Source: Eutrigla gurnardus (Eukaryota; Chordata; Actinopteri; Perciformes; Triglidae). Taken from it: 64,000 nucleotides of DNA. Location of the stretch: positions 10,686,208 to 10,750,207 of the forward strand of contig OY741268.1 of the NCBI GenBank assembly GCA_963514095.1. Direction: 5' to 3'. Of this stretch, positions 23,206 through 35,400 are shown piece by piece (the first letter of the stretch is position 1; each line of letters opens with the position of its first letter). The notes under the pieces were generated by a model that was not told the DNA's origin, did not search any database, and was given only the letters and a program-made list of their open reading frames with translations. Position numbers and translations under genes: made by a program.

Positions 23206-23954
23206 GTATTCAAGGTGCCGCCTGACCATCAGAAGCAATTTCCCACTTTGAAAGGACGCTTTAAAAGGACACATGCATCTTTGATTCTTACTGAGCGATG
23301 AGGATGAAAGTCAGCACCTCATAGTCTGACACTCATTTCCCTTTTCTCAAAGTTTAACTCTGCTTCAGTGAGTTATTATCGGGTAACCCCGTGTTTAGCA
23401 GAAGGGTTGTTGCCATGGTTACCTGCAGTTTAATACACTGAACACAGATATAGAAAAGCAATGGAACTGTCGATCAGATCTCTGTTGTTATGCCTCCGTG
23501 TCAACTGTGGCCGGAGGTGTTTTCTTGGGTAATTCCATGCGTCCCTCCATTCTCTTATATTAGCCAGGGCTATTCAACTATATTTTTCAGTACCGTACAT
23601 TTGTCATGACCCACTCAACCTTTTTTTTTCTTCTTTTTTCTCATTTGTGTTTATTGGGTAACATTTCTGACATACGCACGGCACAAACTTGTACCTAGTC
23701 ACATCTTTCCATCGACTTTATATGTAATTGTGTCGCACAAATAATTTGCATCACAGATGTTCATTACTATGCCATAGTTGTACTGCAGAGGAGCAATGAA
23801 TGGATCTGATGAACACAAGCAGTATTGAGGCCCATCTGGCTTCTGGTGCAAAGCTGTTATCTTTCAAGGTAAATTTTACAGCTGAGTGTTCAAGTTATCT
23901 TAGTTGCTAATTGCATTGGTAGTGTGGTAGCGATGGTATAGACCACGTTAGTGA
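21911..23954. other. Intergenic spacer, one microsatellite
   Basis: Nothing supportable apart from the CA array at 23132-23203. Confidence 0.5.
23132..23203. repeat. (CA)n microsatellite
   Basis: About 72 bases of uninterrupted CA repeat, the longest dinucleotide array of the window. Confidence 0.98.
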
Positions 23955-24215
23955 CCTGTCAATCAGGTAATCAAGGTATCCACATCCTAAAGCATACCCT
24001 GCTTTATCATCTATTTGACTGTAAATGGTAGCAAAATGTACTAAATGAACATCATGTTGTATTGAAGAAGACTTAAGACCCTAATTGAGACCATAAACTC
24101 ATGGTTGCAAAGTTTACTGAGATAATAAATCAACTGAGCAGTAGGGTCATTTTCTCATAGACTTCCATGCAATTGGGCTTCCATTAGTCACCCCCTAATG
24201 GGCAGCAGAGATAAT
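23955..24215 (+). repeat. Teleost dispersed repeat, copy B
   Basis: Second copy of the repeat at 6136-6585, same orientation. It has lost the upstream part of copy A but continues into 'ctcatagacttccatgcaat', which copy A has lost. Confidence 0.7.
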
Positions 24216-27039
24216 GCAAATTTAAGGCACTTCAACCTGGGTTTCACTTTCTGAACCAGAGGTTTCTGCCTGAGGGAATTTCTTCAAATTTGGCATAAAC
24301 GTCCACCTGGATTCAAGGATGAACTAAACAAATAATTAAGTAAATAAACTGCAACTTGACTGGTTGGTGGAGGCATACAACAGTGAAGCATTGAGAGTTG
24401 AACAACCACCTGACATCCAATCACAAATCTGTATTTTCGATCACCATTTTAATCACACCAATTAATTGTGTTTTGTCATAGTACATAAGCATGTTTTAAG
24501 AACTTTGGTTTTGTATTTTCTAACAGGTATGAGTTCTCTGCTTGGCTGGATATTTATTTCTGTCTCATGCCTGAGGGGATGCATTCAGTACTCCCGAAAA
24601 TTAAAAATAAATAACCCTGTATTTTTCCTGCAAAATTGTTCTCATGGGCATTGCAATAATGTAAAACCTCTATCTATCTACTATTTAATTAAATGTACTG
24701 TATGTAAAATGTGAGCCGATTAAAAAATAATCTAATATTATTTCCGTTTTATGAAACTGCTGTGCTGAAAATCTAAAAGTTTGATTTCCAAAATGTGTTT
24801 CGCCATTAAAAGTGAGTTAAGTGTGCAGGCGGAACTGGCAGCAACAGTTCTGAGACTATTGCCGTCTAATTAGAATGCTAATCAGACAATGTACTGCCAG
24901 CAAAATGTTCTGTCACCACATCCTGCAGACAGAGAATACACTTTTTTCAGGCCTTACTATTCCATTCAGTTGTAAAGCTGACAAGGAATACAACATAATT
25001 AGGATGCAAATGGAAGTAAGTGTTTCTTCATCACATAATGTGGGCTAGGTGATAAAATACAGTCTGATGGGAAGAGTTAGATTTCTGCTCCAAGATATAA
25101 TTGTGTACCAATGTACTTTAATTCTGCTGCATTCTGCTGGTAATATCATGGCTCATTGTGCATCTACCTAATTTTATTTCTTTGGTGCATGTTGTCTTAC
25201 ATTGAATTAGTTTATTACTTATCTAAGGAATGCGTTGCCATGTCTTCTGTATACATGCATGTTCATTATTATGAAGTCCTTATATTAATATTTAAGAGAA
25301 AGAGAGTTTGTGAATATCTATACAGCAATCCATACAAGTATGGCACTACAGCTCGTCCACCAGATCAATCTAATAAGGAATTGATTACAAAGAACATGCC
25401 AAGCAAATATCCCAGACAAATAGGAGGATTAATTAATAGTTTGTTATTTCTGATTTATTAGTGAATTTAAACTTTAATTTGTATTTTTGCATTTGACACT
25501 GACTGCAGTTAAGCACTCAATCTTTTGATTGATATTAAATCAGTAAATATGTTTTGTATGGGGCTGATCACACCTGAGCATGCATAAAAGTTAAAATATT
25601 CTCTTCCCTTTTTTTGTTTTGTTTTGCCAGACATGCTTTGCCAAGGTGCGATTTTGAAGAGGTTTCTGTTTCCATTTTTTTTTTTTTTTTTTGTCTTAAA
25701 ATCTTGGATTAAAGGCAGAAGTTATACAGTAGGCTGATAAAACATGTCTCTGGTCTCTATCTGCCTTTTATAGCCCTCCTTGCTGATGTGGTCCCAGGCC
25801 CCTTGTGTAAATACAAATATGTTTTTAATCAAGCTCCCTGAAAAGCTAAACAAGACGCAGGCAGAAGGTAATACTTTCAATCGTGTCTCAAGATGTTTCT
25901 GTGCTGTTTACTGAAGGTCGCACAACCGGTGGGGGGGATTGTGTTACAGCCGGCTCAGAGGCTGCAACAAAAATGGGAGGCGAGTTAACAAATACAACAA
26001 ATAAACACATTTATTTCTCAAATTAACCAAAATGAACCAAATGTGGAAGGTTCAGTAATGTATGATGTGTGGATGAACGGGAACACTGAGCCCTAGTGGA
26101 TTGGAGGGGTCGTCCCTTCCATAAAAACTGTTTTACCACCAGGAATACAGCTTCAACATTCAATTATCCCTACCATACAACTTTCAATATACAGATTTTA
26201 TCCAGACCGAGTGTAGTGAATTCCCCAACCCACCAACCAATCTCTGCTGCAACATGGAGAGCTTAAGAGAGACAGCTGAGAAGGACAGAAGGCCTCTGGA
26301 AGGAGCTCCAAAACGTCCTCCACAGAAGCCTTGGGGGAAACCTACTCACTGCCCGAACACACAAAGCCCAAATAAATGCACACACAATTAAGTAATTTCA
26401 CTCATAGCCAGAGCAGCCCACATCCAACATCACCACATCCCCATCCCTCTAACTGCCTAGCCAGGAACTAACTAAGCTCCCCCCTCGTCTTCAGCTGCTA
26501 CTTGTGGTAGGTGCCTATGTGCTCAAACCTGCAATCCTGGCAAATCCACTATTACCTGGCAAGTCACCTGCAGCCTCTGACGTGTCCCAGAGACAACTGC
26601 TCTGACCACTTTCATCACCACACTATCACTGACAGATTCCAAAGGGGATCTTCAGTCTAACAGGGAGAGAACAACAATTCACTCACCGTATGTGGACCAC
26701 CCTTCTCTCCCACTAAATTGACGAACACAGCTGGATGACACAAAAACACTTCCCAGAACAATTATCATGATAGCTGCTCACATCAACCAAAAACAGCCGA
26801 CTCACCACACTCCCATACAACCAGAATGCACAACTCACCAAACTGTCTCTACTGTAATGGGATCTAATGTACAGTAATAGAATCTAATTGTTTATTTGGA
26901 CGACATGAGGTTTCCTGTTATCACCATAACGATGAGGCTGTAATCACTGTGAAGCATTTAATCTTGTTTCATTTAGTCTCATTATAGCATGACGTTAAGC
27001 GATGTAGCATTGTGACGATGGCGGAACTGTGCTCGGTTT

Positions 27040-27300
27040 TTATTCACTATACATGTAACTATATAGTCCATTACATATGAAACTATATATTTCACTCTAT
27101 GTAACTATAAACTCCATTATATATGTATATATGTATTGTACTCCATTATATATATGTAACGATGTAGTCCACTATGTAGCGATATGTAACTATATACGCC
27201 GCTATATATAGTCCATTATATATGTAATTATATAGTCTATTATATAGATAACTATATACTCCACTATATATGTAACTATGTATGTAACTATATAGTTCAC
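27040..27300. repeat. Degenerate AT-rich tandem array
   Basis: Multiple irregular units of about 20-30 bases containing 'atgtaactatatagtcca' and 'ccattatatatgtaactat'. Unit order and length vary. Confidence 0.75.
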
Positions 27301-27724
27301 TAAGTGGTGAGTAGTGAGTGATTTTAGACCCAGCCTCTGTGTTTGTGTGCCTCTCCCTGTCCTGGATCTCTGCACACCTTCCATCAATCAGCTGATCCCC
27401 CCTTCCAGTCTGCTCATCTGCCTCTCATCAGTTCATCAGCCTTGCAGTATTTTACCCGTGACGTAACCCCGGTTCTTCACAAATCTGGTTCCAGATCATT
27501 GTCTCAGCTGCTGTGGTAGATACTTCAGACCTCTGTTGTAGTTTTTTTTCGCCCAATAGTGGAAAGAAATGATGATGATTTCCAACAGTAACAGGAGTGA
27601 CTTTCCACTCGCTGGGAGTTTGTTGACTTCACAAAGATGTTGTAATAATGAGGTTCCATAGATGGTGGAAAAAAACATAATAAAAGTGAAAAAAGGGAGT
27701 TTTCCATGCAGCCTGTGAAACACA

Positions 27725-27730
<6 letters not shown>

Positions 27731-27786
<56 letters not shown>
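27731..27786. repeat. (CA)n microsatellite
   Basis: About 56 bases of CA repeat. A complementary GT array follows at 28167-28214. Confidence 0.97.
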
Positions 27787-27787
<1 letters not shown>

Positions 27788-28162
27788 TAAAAAAATACAC
27801 CAATTAAATTCTATTGTAACAAATCCTATCTTACTATGTTCAGTTTTTATCGACAATATATTAGGGAATTACATTATATATAATATTATTTAATAATGAG
27901 TGTATGAAGGGACAGTAGAAAAGTTTCACACATGGATGCATGGATGTTAATGTATATTATATATTGTAATCTTGTAATTGCTGTTGTTTTTATAGTCAGA
28001 TTACAGTACCAATAAGGCTTATATATAGTTAACATGTAAGGGAAAGCTATGTTATTGCAACATCCTGCAATATATAGCTAATATACGATACTATGGTCCT
28101 GTATTTGCATGTATTTATTGAGAATATATTATATTATTTGCCAAATAAGTGACTATATTGTA

Positions 28163-28166
<4 letters not shown>

Positions 28167-28214
<48 letters not shown>
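28167..28214. repeat. (GT)n microsatellite
   Basis: About 48 bases of GT repeat. Confidence 0.97.
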
Positions 28215-28217
<3 letters not shown>

Positions 28218-29740
28218 CACTGCCAATGTGTCTATTATCAGTAAAGGACAATTGTCCATTTGAAAAGCACATAATAACTACCTGCTGACTTATTAAATGC
28301 CCCCCGCAGAGCACAGCAGGTGATTTTAATTTTGGATCCATGCTTTAGCTGCCATGGAGCCAAGTGTTGTTTTGGCTATTTACTGCTTTGTTTTAATAGT
28401 AAACACCTTGATGTTAAATTGCTGAGAGAGACTGCTTTTAACTGTGCACCTATAAAGTTATTCATCACAGCCATTTATTCTGCAGGTGTAATTTTGTGCA
28501 TTAGACTGTTATTTTGGCAAAATAAAAACCAACATGCCTTGAATAATAAATCGCCAGGTTAAAGTTGGGAAAGAAACAAGCCTGCAAGCTCACATACTTC
28601 TTGACATCCCGTTCACTTCATTGATGGAATTTCATCGTGAACTCTCAAAGCCGAGTGAGAGATCAGGGTGTTTGAGGAGTGTTGGACTTGCCCGTGGAAC
28701 CGACAGTTCCGGGTGCCTCCGACACTCGACTCAAGACGCTGTGAATCCTCAAACTGACAGCACACAGCACGCGACTTTAGTCTGCTGCCTGCTGACATTA
28801 CAGAAATGTCAGTTTTCTACATGCAACAGACTGGATGTTAGAGCAAAGCAGGTTATGAGAAACGTATTATTAGTGTAGTGTAAAATAACTCATTTAAAAT
28901 TGACTTTAAGTTATTTTCGCCGCTTCATTTAGGGACCGTTCAGTATTAATGGAATGGACCACTGGAGGAAAATAGGGGGGGGGGGGACTCACACACACGG
29001 ACTCAGAAGGTGAAAACAATACTAGCCCATCTCCGTAAAGTCTGAAGATGCTAACATGAAACTGGATTGATAACCCAGGATGACAGTTTTGAAAGGTAAA
29101 TGATTTACAGGAGCCATTCAGCATTCCAAACTCCTCACCTGTGTTTTTCTCTGCATCATGTGATCACGCTGCCTCCCACATAGGCATGAACATTGCCATT
29201 TCCATTAAAATTAAATGACTGCTTAAAATAGCCCCACATGCGTAGAATCCAGGGTTGCTCAAAAATTTAGATCAGGAAGGACACTTGAGACAGTATGTGG
29301 GAAGCAGCATGCATTTATTTAACATGCATGAAGTAGTGAGGTAGGAGGCAGCCCGAATGGGGTTTGGTGTTGGCTCTGCTGCCTACGTCTCCTAGCAAAA
29401 GGGGAAACCAGATGGTTCTCTGGAGATACACACCCTGGAGCAGGGATGGGGCTAGTAAATGGGGCCAGGTAAAGCATTAAATACAAAGATGATGGGAATG
29501 TGATATGAAGAGGGATGGCAACGACACACTTGCATGATTAATATTAGAACGTATAGAGCATATTCATACAGGAGACCATGAGAAAAGCTGTACGTGACTT
29601 TTTTTTAACTGTAATTATCCTTCCCTAACTGTGACCACACTGTGTAGTCACCATACACAATGTTAGCATTGGACGTAACTGGGCAAAAGGGTCGCACAGC
29701 TGCATGGAATGTGTCCCAGCTTCACAGTCTCACAGCAGTT

Positions 29741-30000
29741 TCTGTCAAGAAATGTAATCTCTTGGTTCCATGCTGAGCGACACAAATTGTAAATAAAAAA
29801 AATGTGTCACTCTGCATGACTTATTTTTCTGTCAGTCGGCATGAAATTAAACGAAATGAAAGTTGGGTTTAGGAAAAACATCATGGTTGGGCTGTAAAGT
29901 TAGGTTTAGGCAACAAAACCACTGAGTTAGGTTTAGGAATACCGTTGCGAACATGTCACTTCACAACAACACTTTGGTGTTGTTGAACACTGGTCTCGTG
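29741..30000. repeat. Old teleost repeat with ttaggtttaggcaacaaaa words
   Basis: Three TTAGGTTTAGG-type words at about 29866-29940, one in 'gttaggtttaggcaacaaaa', are typical of a very common degenerate fish repeat. The preceding 'gagcgacacaaattgta' and 'ctgtcagtcggcatgaaat' are variants of wording also seen near 12815 and 30345. Confidence 0.5.
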
Positions 30001-30024
30001 GTTGAAAGTGTTGTTGTTGGACCC

Positions 30025-30240
30025 ATCCACCTCCCCAGCCCCATCCATCCATCGTCTACTGCTTATCCTGTATTCAGGGTCGCTGGAGCCGATCCCAGCT
30101 ATCATTGGGCGAAGGAACACCCTGGACAGGACGCCAGTCTATCACAGGGCCGACATGTAGCGAGAACCCACGCTAATATGGGGAGAACATGCAAACTCTA
30201 CACAGAAGGAACCCAAACCTCCCCAGCCCCGCCATCCATA
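30025..30240 (+). repeat. Teleost dispersed repeat (catccatccatcgtctac family)
   Basis: The wording 'catccatccatcgtctact', 'gccgatcccagctatcattg', 'ccagtctatcacagggccga' and 'ggggagaacatgcaaactct' is a repeat I recognise as abundant across teleosts. The middle part that normally separates the last two blocks is shortened here, so this copy has an internal deletion. Class not assigned. Confidence 0.65.
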
Positions 30241-31409
30241 AGTAGTCAACCGCTTTGGTGAATGCAAAGTCATGTGGATGCATATCATTTGTGTCCAACA
30301 CAAAAAAATTTAAATTACCTTTCCATTGGCATTGTTTTCATGCTGAAGGCACAAGCAAAATGTAGACTTTGTGTCGCTGTACTAAACACCAATAGATTGC
30401 ATTTTGTGACCATTTCATGACCTGCCATGAGACTGTGCTGGTCCCAGACAGGTGACTTGCCACCAGGAATCATTCCAAATCATTCTTCTCAGCCACAGCA
30501 AATTAAGTGAAAGTGAAACTTGTTCTCCTTCAAAGCATCACAAACTGGCCTCACAGAATGAATGGACCCTGAAGTAAGATCCATTCCAAGAATATTTTTG
30601 CAATTTGGAATCACCAAATTTCGACACACCCGAAGCAACTTTCAAGCAAACCTTGATGAGTACATCCAATAGTTAATCATTTTGGAGAGAACCTTGTTAA
30701 AAATATTACACCGAAAAAGAACCAATTCTCAGGAATTCATAACACAGCTCCCAAACTGCTGCACGATAGCAGGGTAATGAGACTTTTTATTGTTGAGATT
30801 TATTGTAGTGGTGGGATATTCCTCAAAACGATTTATTCTGAAATGAGCTAGCTCTGCCCAGGACAAAATGAGGGGGTATTGGACAAAGAAATGGCCATCA
30901 ATATACACATAGCTACAGGCTTTTCATCTCATACACCATGCAAACCACAATTGCAGGAAAAAGACTGCAGGAGAGAGAATCAGACAAAAGAGAGAGATTA
31001 CTGGTTTTCTCTCTCTTCCCAGCCTCTGTCATTTCCCATGACATGAGCTTTTTTAATGGATTTTCTCTGTGTGTGTGAGGTAATATGATATGCATTCATC
31101 TGACTATGACAGGCACCACATGGGGTAGGGGATTGACGGAGAGGTTGCTCATGTGCAAACATTACATGATTTTGCCTGCAACAATCATAATACTTCAATC
31201 CTTCCTGTTCCTTTTTCCAATCATTGCACAGTGTCAAACCTCAGATAACATCTCCAGTCCAACTGAAGAGTATCCTGCTTTTATGGTTCTTCTACGCTCC
31301 AGTTTGTATGTAATATTTAGTCGCCAGCAAAATTTGTTGCAATATGTTGAATGTGGACATTTTTGGATTTGGTCAGAGCAACACCAGCACAAGTGATGTG
31401 ATATATGGA
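30241..31409. other. Intergenic spacer, nothing recognised
   Basis: Unique-looking AT-rich sequence. Chance frames on both strands overlap around 31000-31400. Confidence 0.45.
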
Positions 31410-31525
31410 GCTGCATTAAAGTGATGGTTCGGAGTAAAATGCACACTGGGTCATTTCCACCATGACATCCAGCCAAATACCCCCTCAGAAGCATTTTTAG
31501 CGATGGTCAACATTGGTCAAGATGG
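31410..31525 (+). repeat. Fragment of teleost repeat (aagtgatggttcgga)
   Basis: The wording 'aaagtgatggttcggagtaa', 'ggtcatttccaccatgacat' and 'gccaaataccccctc' is a common fish repeat. It is interrupted at its right side by the GC-rich transposon copy B. Confidence 0.5.
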
Positions 31526-32471
31526 GGCTATCAGCCAGGCGCAGGGTGGCGGAGCCGGCGTAATGCAAGTTTCGACCCGCACAGCCTTGCGCACGGTCAG
31601 TTTGGCAGTTTGGTGGATCGCCTGCGCCAAGATGGGTGTGGCGGCGCAGCAGTGGGAGGCGTCACAGATTCAGCTTGGCGTAGCGGAAGTTTCGTGGCAA
31701 AAAGCCTCGCCGAGACCGCGCTGAAAGCCCGCCAGCTCCAACTTAGTCTACTCTTGGCGTAAGGCGCAAGGCGCAAATAAAGTCCATTCATTCAAGGCGA
31801 ATCACAGCTGGCGGAGTGGAAGTTTGGCTGACGGCGCGCAGTGCACACACGTCACCGAGACCTCACAGGCAGGTTTCCACAGTTCCAGGTACATTTATAT
31901 GGAATAAATAATCACAACAAACACTATTTAATGCAACTAATTGAATCAACACGTGAATTTATATCTATATAGATTGTCCCGTCACATCTGACGTCAGATC
32001 AAAGGCGGATGGCACGCGTAACGGAAACTCAGCCTCTCGGACCAAAACATCTCCCTCTCTCTCTCTTCTGTTTTTTTATAATATCGGCATTGTTATTATT
32101 ATGATACGCATGCACAGCGTGTGATGCGCGTGGTGGGAGCGGCGGCGCTGCTTCTGTCATCGGGTTGTCATGTGACGGAACTTGCACTGAACCTCCCCTA
32201 ACGCATTAAAGGAGAGGAGAGGAGCTCATTTGATTGGTGAAGATCTGAATCGGCTGTATTAATCCCAGTCCACGCCTCGTCTCCTCCTCGTCTCCCACTC
32301 ACGCCTTCTTCTCCTCCCTCTTTCCCACTTGCGCCGGTGGGCGAGACGGGAGGTGTGCCTGCGCGAGCCTGCGCAGTGCACGAAACTTGCAAAGTCCAGG
32401 CGGACACACCCCATCGGCGTGGCGCAGGTGCGCTGAATGCTGACTGCGCCTGGTCTATGAAACTAGGGCCC
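31526..32471 (+). mobile_element. GC-rich non-autonomous DNA transposon, copy B
   Basis: The inverted partner of 9856-10644. The right end ATGAAACTAGGGCCC (32457-32471) matches the GGGCCCTAGTTTC terminal repeat seen in copy A. The left end is degraded; recognisable homology starts at GGCGCAGGGTGGCGGAG (about 31539). It carries about 85 bases (about 32170-32255) that copy A lacks, placed between GGGTTGTC and GGCTGTATTAATC. It is GC-rich with many GCGC words against an AT-rich background. No transposase is encoded. Confidence 0.8.
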
Positions 32472-35400
32472 GTGAAGTTCAAGATTTACTCATCAGAAAG
32501 CTATAAAAGCTTCGCCTTCTGACAGCAGGCATCAGACTACTGCATGACCGGAAGCACTATATTTGAACCTCACTGAGGCTTATTGACATTCTTGTACTGA
32601 TGTGCCATGTACTAATTGCAATGACCAGCTGACATGTGATACATAACATGTGATAATACAGCCCAACTCAAAAACTGCTGCTTGTCAGTGGCCCTACCCT
32701 CTAGGTAGTGTCAGTTTTGGACTCAGGAACGGCGTGTCAAGTTACCGCTTGTTAAATGCATAAATGTCTGTGTTTACAGAAAACATACAGTTTCTGCTCA
32801 TTATGCACATCTCACGTCTTTGAAAAAAATAAACTTCTAATGCAGGTTCTGCAAATAAAAGTACTGAATGTATGAAACGTTTTCATATTAAAAGTCAGGT
32901 TCTTCTCTTAAAGGGAATGAATGAGCCTGGTGAGTCCAGTTCTAATATCAAAGAGTTGGAAACCCAGTGAGAATAAAAAATATTATTATATATTCATTAT
33001 CTGGTCTCCTGTTTTTTTTTTTTTTTTTATCTTTGCTGAAAAATCCTGATTTAGATGCATGACTGGATGATGTATATTTACGTGGAGAGAATGTGTTATC
33101 TGCTGTCCATTGAATAGCATTCATGCTCACAGAACCCATGCAATCTTCATCTATCTCTACATCACCCCCCCTCTGTGCTGAAGCAGTTTCTGTCACAGGC
33201 TTGCTGATGTTGATGAACAGTTAATGTGAAGCTAAACATATGATAAGATTTGTATGAACCAAGAGCCAACCATTATTAACTTTTCTTCTTCCATCACTTG
33301 GCTGCTGGCTGGTATTCATTTTTCCCCTCTCTGACCATGTTACTGCAGCTGGCCTGTATGGATCTAATCTCTTTGGGAGCTGCGTTTGGAAACTTTAATT
33401 TCTGTTTCTTGGGGGGGGGGGATGCCGCTTGGGGCAAAGGGAGATAAGGGGAATGCATTTTGATTCCCTCATTCTGATGAAGGCATAATTGAGTCCATTC
33501 AAGGCTTTTAAGGGGCTCAGATACAACCACGATGCCTGCAGACGGCGTAATTTCACATTAGCTTCAGAGTGCTGGGAGAGCAGCCACTGCTCTGTGCCTC
33601 AGACAGACGTGGTGAATTAGTATTTACATAATAATAATACTTATCTTTTGTTGACCTGCACTGAGGACTAAATGTGTGGGGTTTAGCACATCAACACAAC
33701 TCAGTGTTGTGCAAATTGTTAATTGTGTTCCTCAGTGTTTCCTGTGGTTATTTAGAAGAATAGAATAAATAAACATTTCAACCAACCAGAGCCGGATATG
33801 TGTATCCTTGGTATGATCCCATGAGACCAGTATCAAGAAAATCATGAGAGACATGAGAAAACAACAACAATACAATATAAAACATATGCATACATGCAGT
33901 ACAAATAGTCATATTCTTCTTTTAATTATGCAAATTCTTATTTATTACAACATACAGAAATAACTGCACCAACTTAATTGGTTGACTTAAATACCTTTAC
34001 AATGAACCACAGTTTAAAACGAGAAAGGATGAACAAGGAGGTGAACTCAAAAGCAGACAAGCAGATAAAGGAGGAATTTCAGTGACATATTATAAAGAGA
34101 ACACACAACTTTCACCAAGGAGACCAATGTCTATGGCCCATGTGAAGCCAACACATTAGCTGATGTTACATAATGTACTTAAAAGGTATAATACACAACA
34201 CAAGATAAACAATCCATCCCAATCATCACTTATGGCCCACTAATTGTGTGTGGTCGTGTCTATATCTACTTCTGATATATAATTTATATACCTTTTTGTT
34301 GTCCAAATTTGCAAAGTGACAAAATTGAATGGACAACATCTCTTTGGTTGTATCAACCTAATTTTAGATTGCTGAGTGAAGTAATCAGTTTAAGTGCATT
34401 AAACAATACACGCAGTGTTCATTCATTCATAAAATCTGCAGTATTAGCATCTCGCTGTTTTAATGTTTTATCTTATCTGGCCTCTCTCTCTGCGTTTCAA
34501 CACTAATGGCATACATTAGCCATCCCCACAAAGCAAGATATTCAGTTCTTTAAAATGCTACCCAGAACGCCCTTTTCCCACTCACTGTGGCAAGAAGGAC
34601 CTTTTCTGTGTTAAAAAAAATAAAATATGAAAAAGACTTCAGGTATAAATAATTAAGGTAATGGGGGGTCTGGATGTCTGATACACTGTTTTCTGTACTC
34701 TACAGATACTGCTTTGGTCCAGGTTTACTGATGAATAAAATAGGTTATTAAATTCTCTCCTTGGCCTTGGAATGGACAGCACTTTTCCAGTGTGACGAAG
34801 AATCATTTTCATTTGCCTTAACACTACATTCGTCTCACTTATTCCGGTGTGTGCTCTGGTAATGACAGTGACCTCCACACTGAGCTGAGAGTCACGGTGA
34901 GCGAGCTTTGCCCTCATTAGCAGCCTGAACTCGCTGTCTGCCGGCCATCTCATCGGCGAACAAAAACAAGTGTCCTCCCAGGCAGCTCGGGCGAGACTGT
35001 CCCTCCACGCTTTCTCCGTCCCCAGCCCCACCCCTTGTCCCTTCGTCTGAAGCCTGAGCAGAAATTGTCGGCAACACAAGGTGCTAGACAGGTCTTCGCC
35101 ATCTCTATGGGTTCTGGCTACTATTTTCAGCTCATTAGGAGGTATAACAAGATTTCACCCTTCTTCCCAAATCAAATAAAGGCTGTGTGATGATAGCCTC
35201 AGTGACCTTAAGGCTCCTAATGAATGTGACCAGACAGCATCTCTGCTTCCCCTCCTCTCTGTGTGTCTGACAGAATTTGTCGGGTCTTGGTGGACATTCT
35301 GTCAGTGCTTCCTGGATTATATGCTGACTGATTTGAGGATGTTATTAAGATGCAATGGAAAGGTGGAGCTGAATAACTAAATTACAACTAAACTCATTCA

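Larger units (their letters stand above)
24216..29740. other. Intergenic spacer with AT-rich tandem region
   Basis: No gene is supported. 24800-24960 looks unique, with TAATTAG/CTAATCAG words. 25937-26870 is CA-rich and may include an old LTR starting near 25944. 27040-27300 is a degenerate tandem array of TATGTAACTATATAGTCCA-like units. 28600-28870 is GC-balanced and unique-looking. No splice-bounded coding segment could be recognised. Confidence 0.45.

Noticed and set aside
25937..26870. Possible solo LTR starting TGTTACAGCC after a G-rich tract
   Set aside because: No matching right end or target-site duplication could be found, so the evidence is only the start wording.
27040..27300. CRISPR-like regular repeats
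   Set aside because: Unit length and spacing are irregular and AT-rich, and this is a vertebrate genome; it is an ordinary degenerate tandem array.
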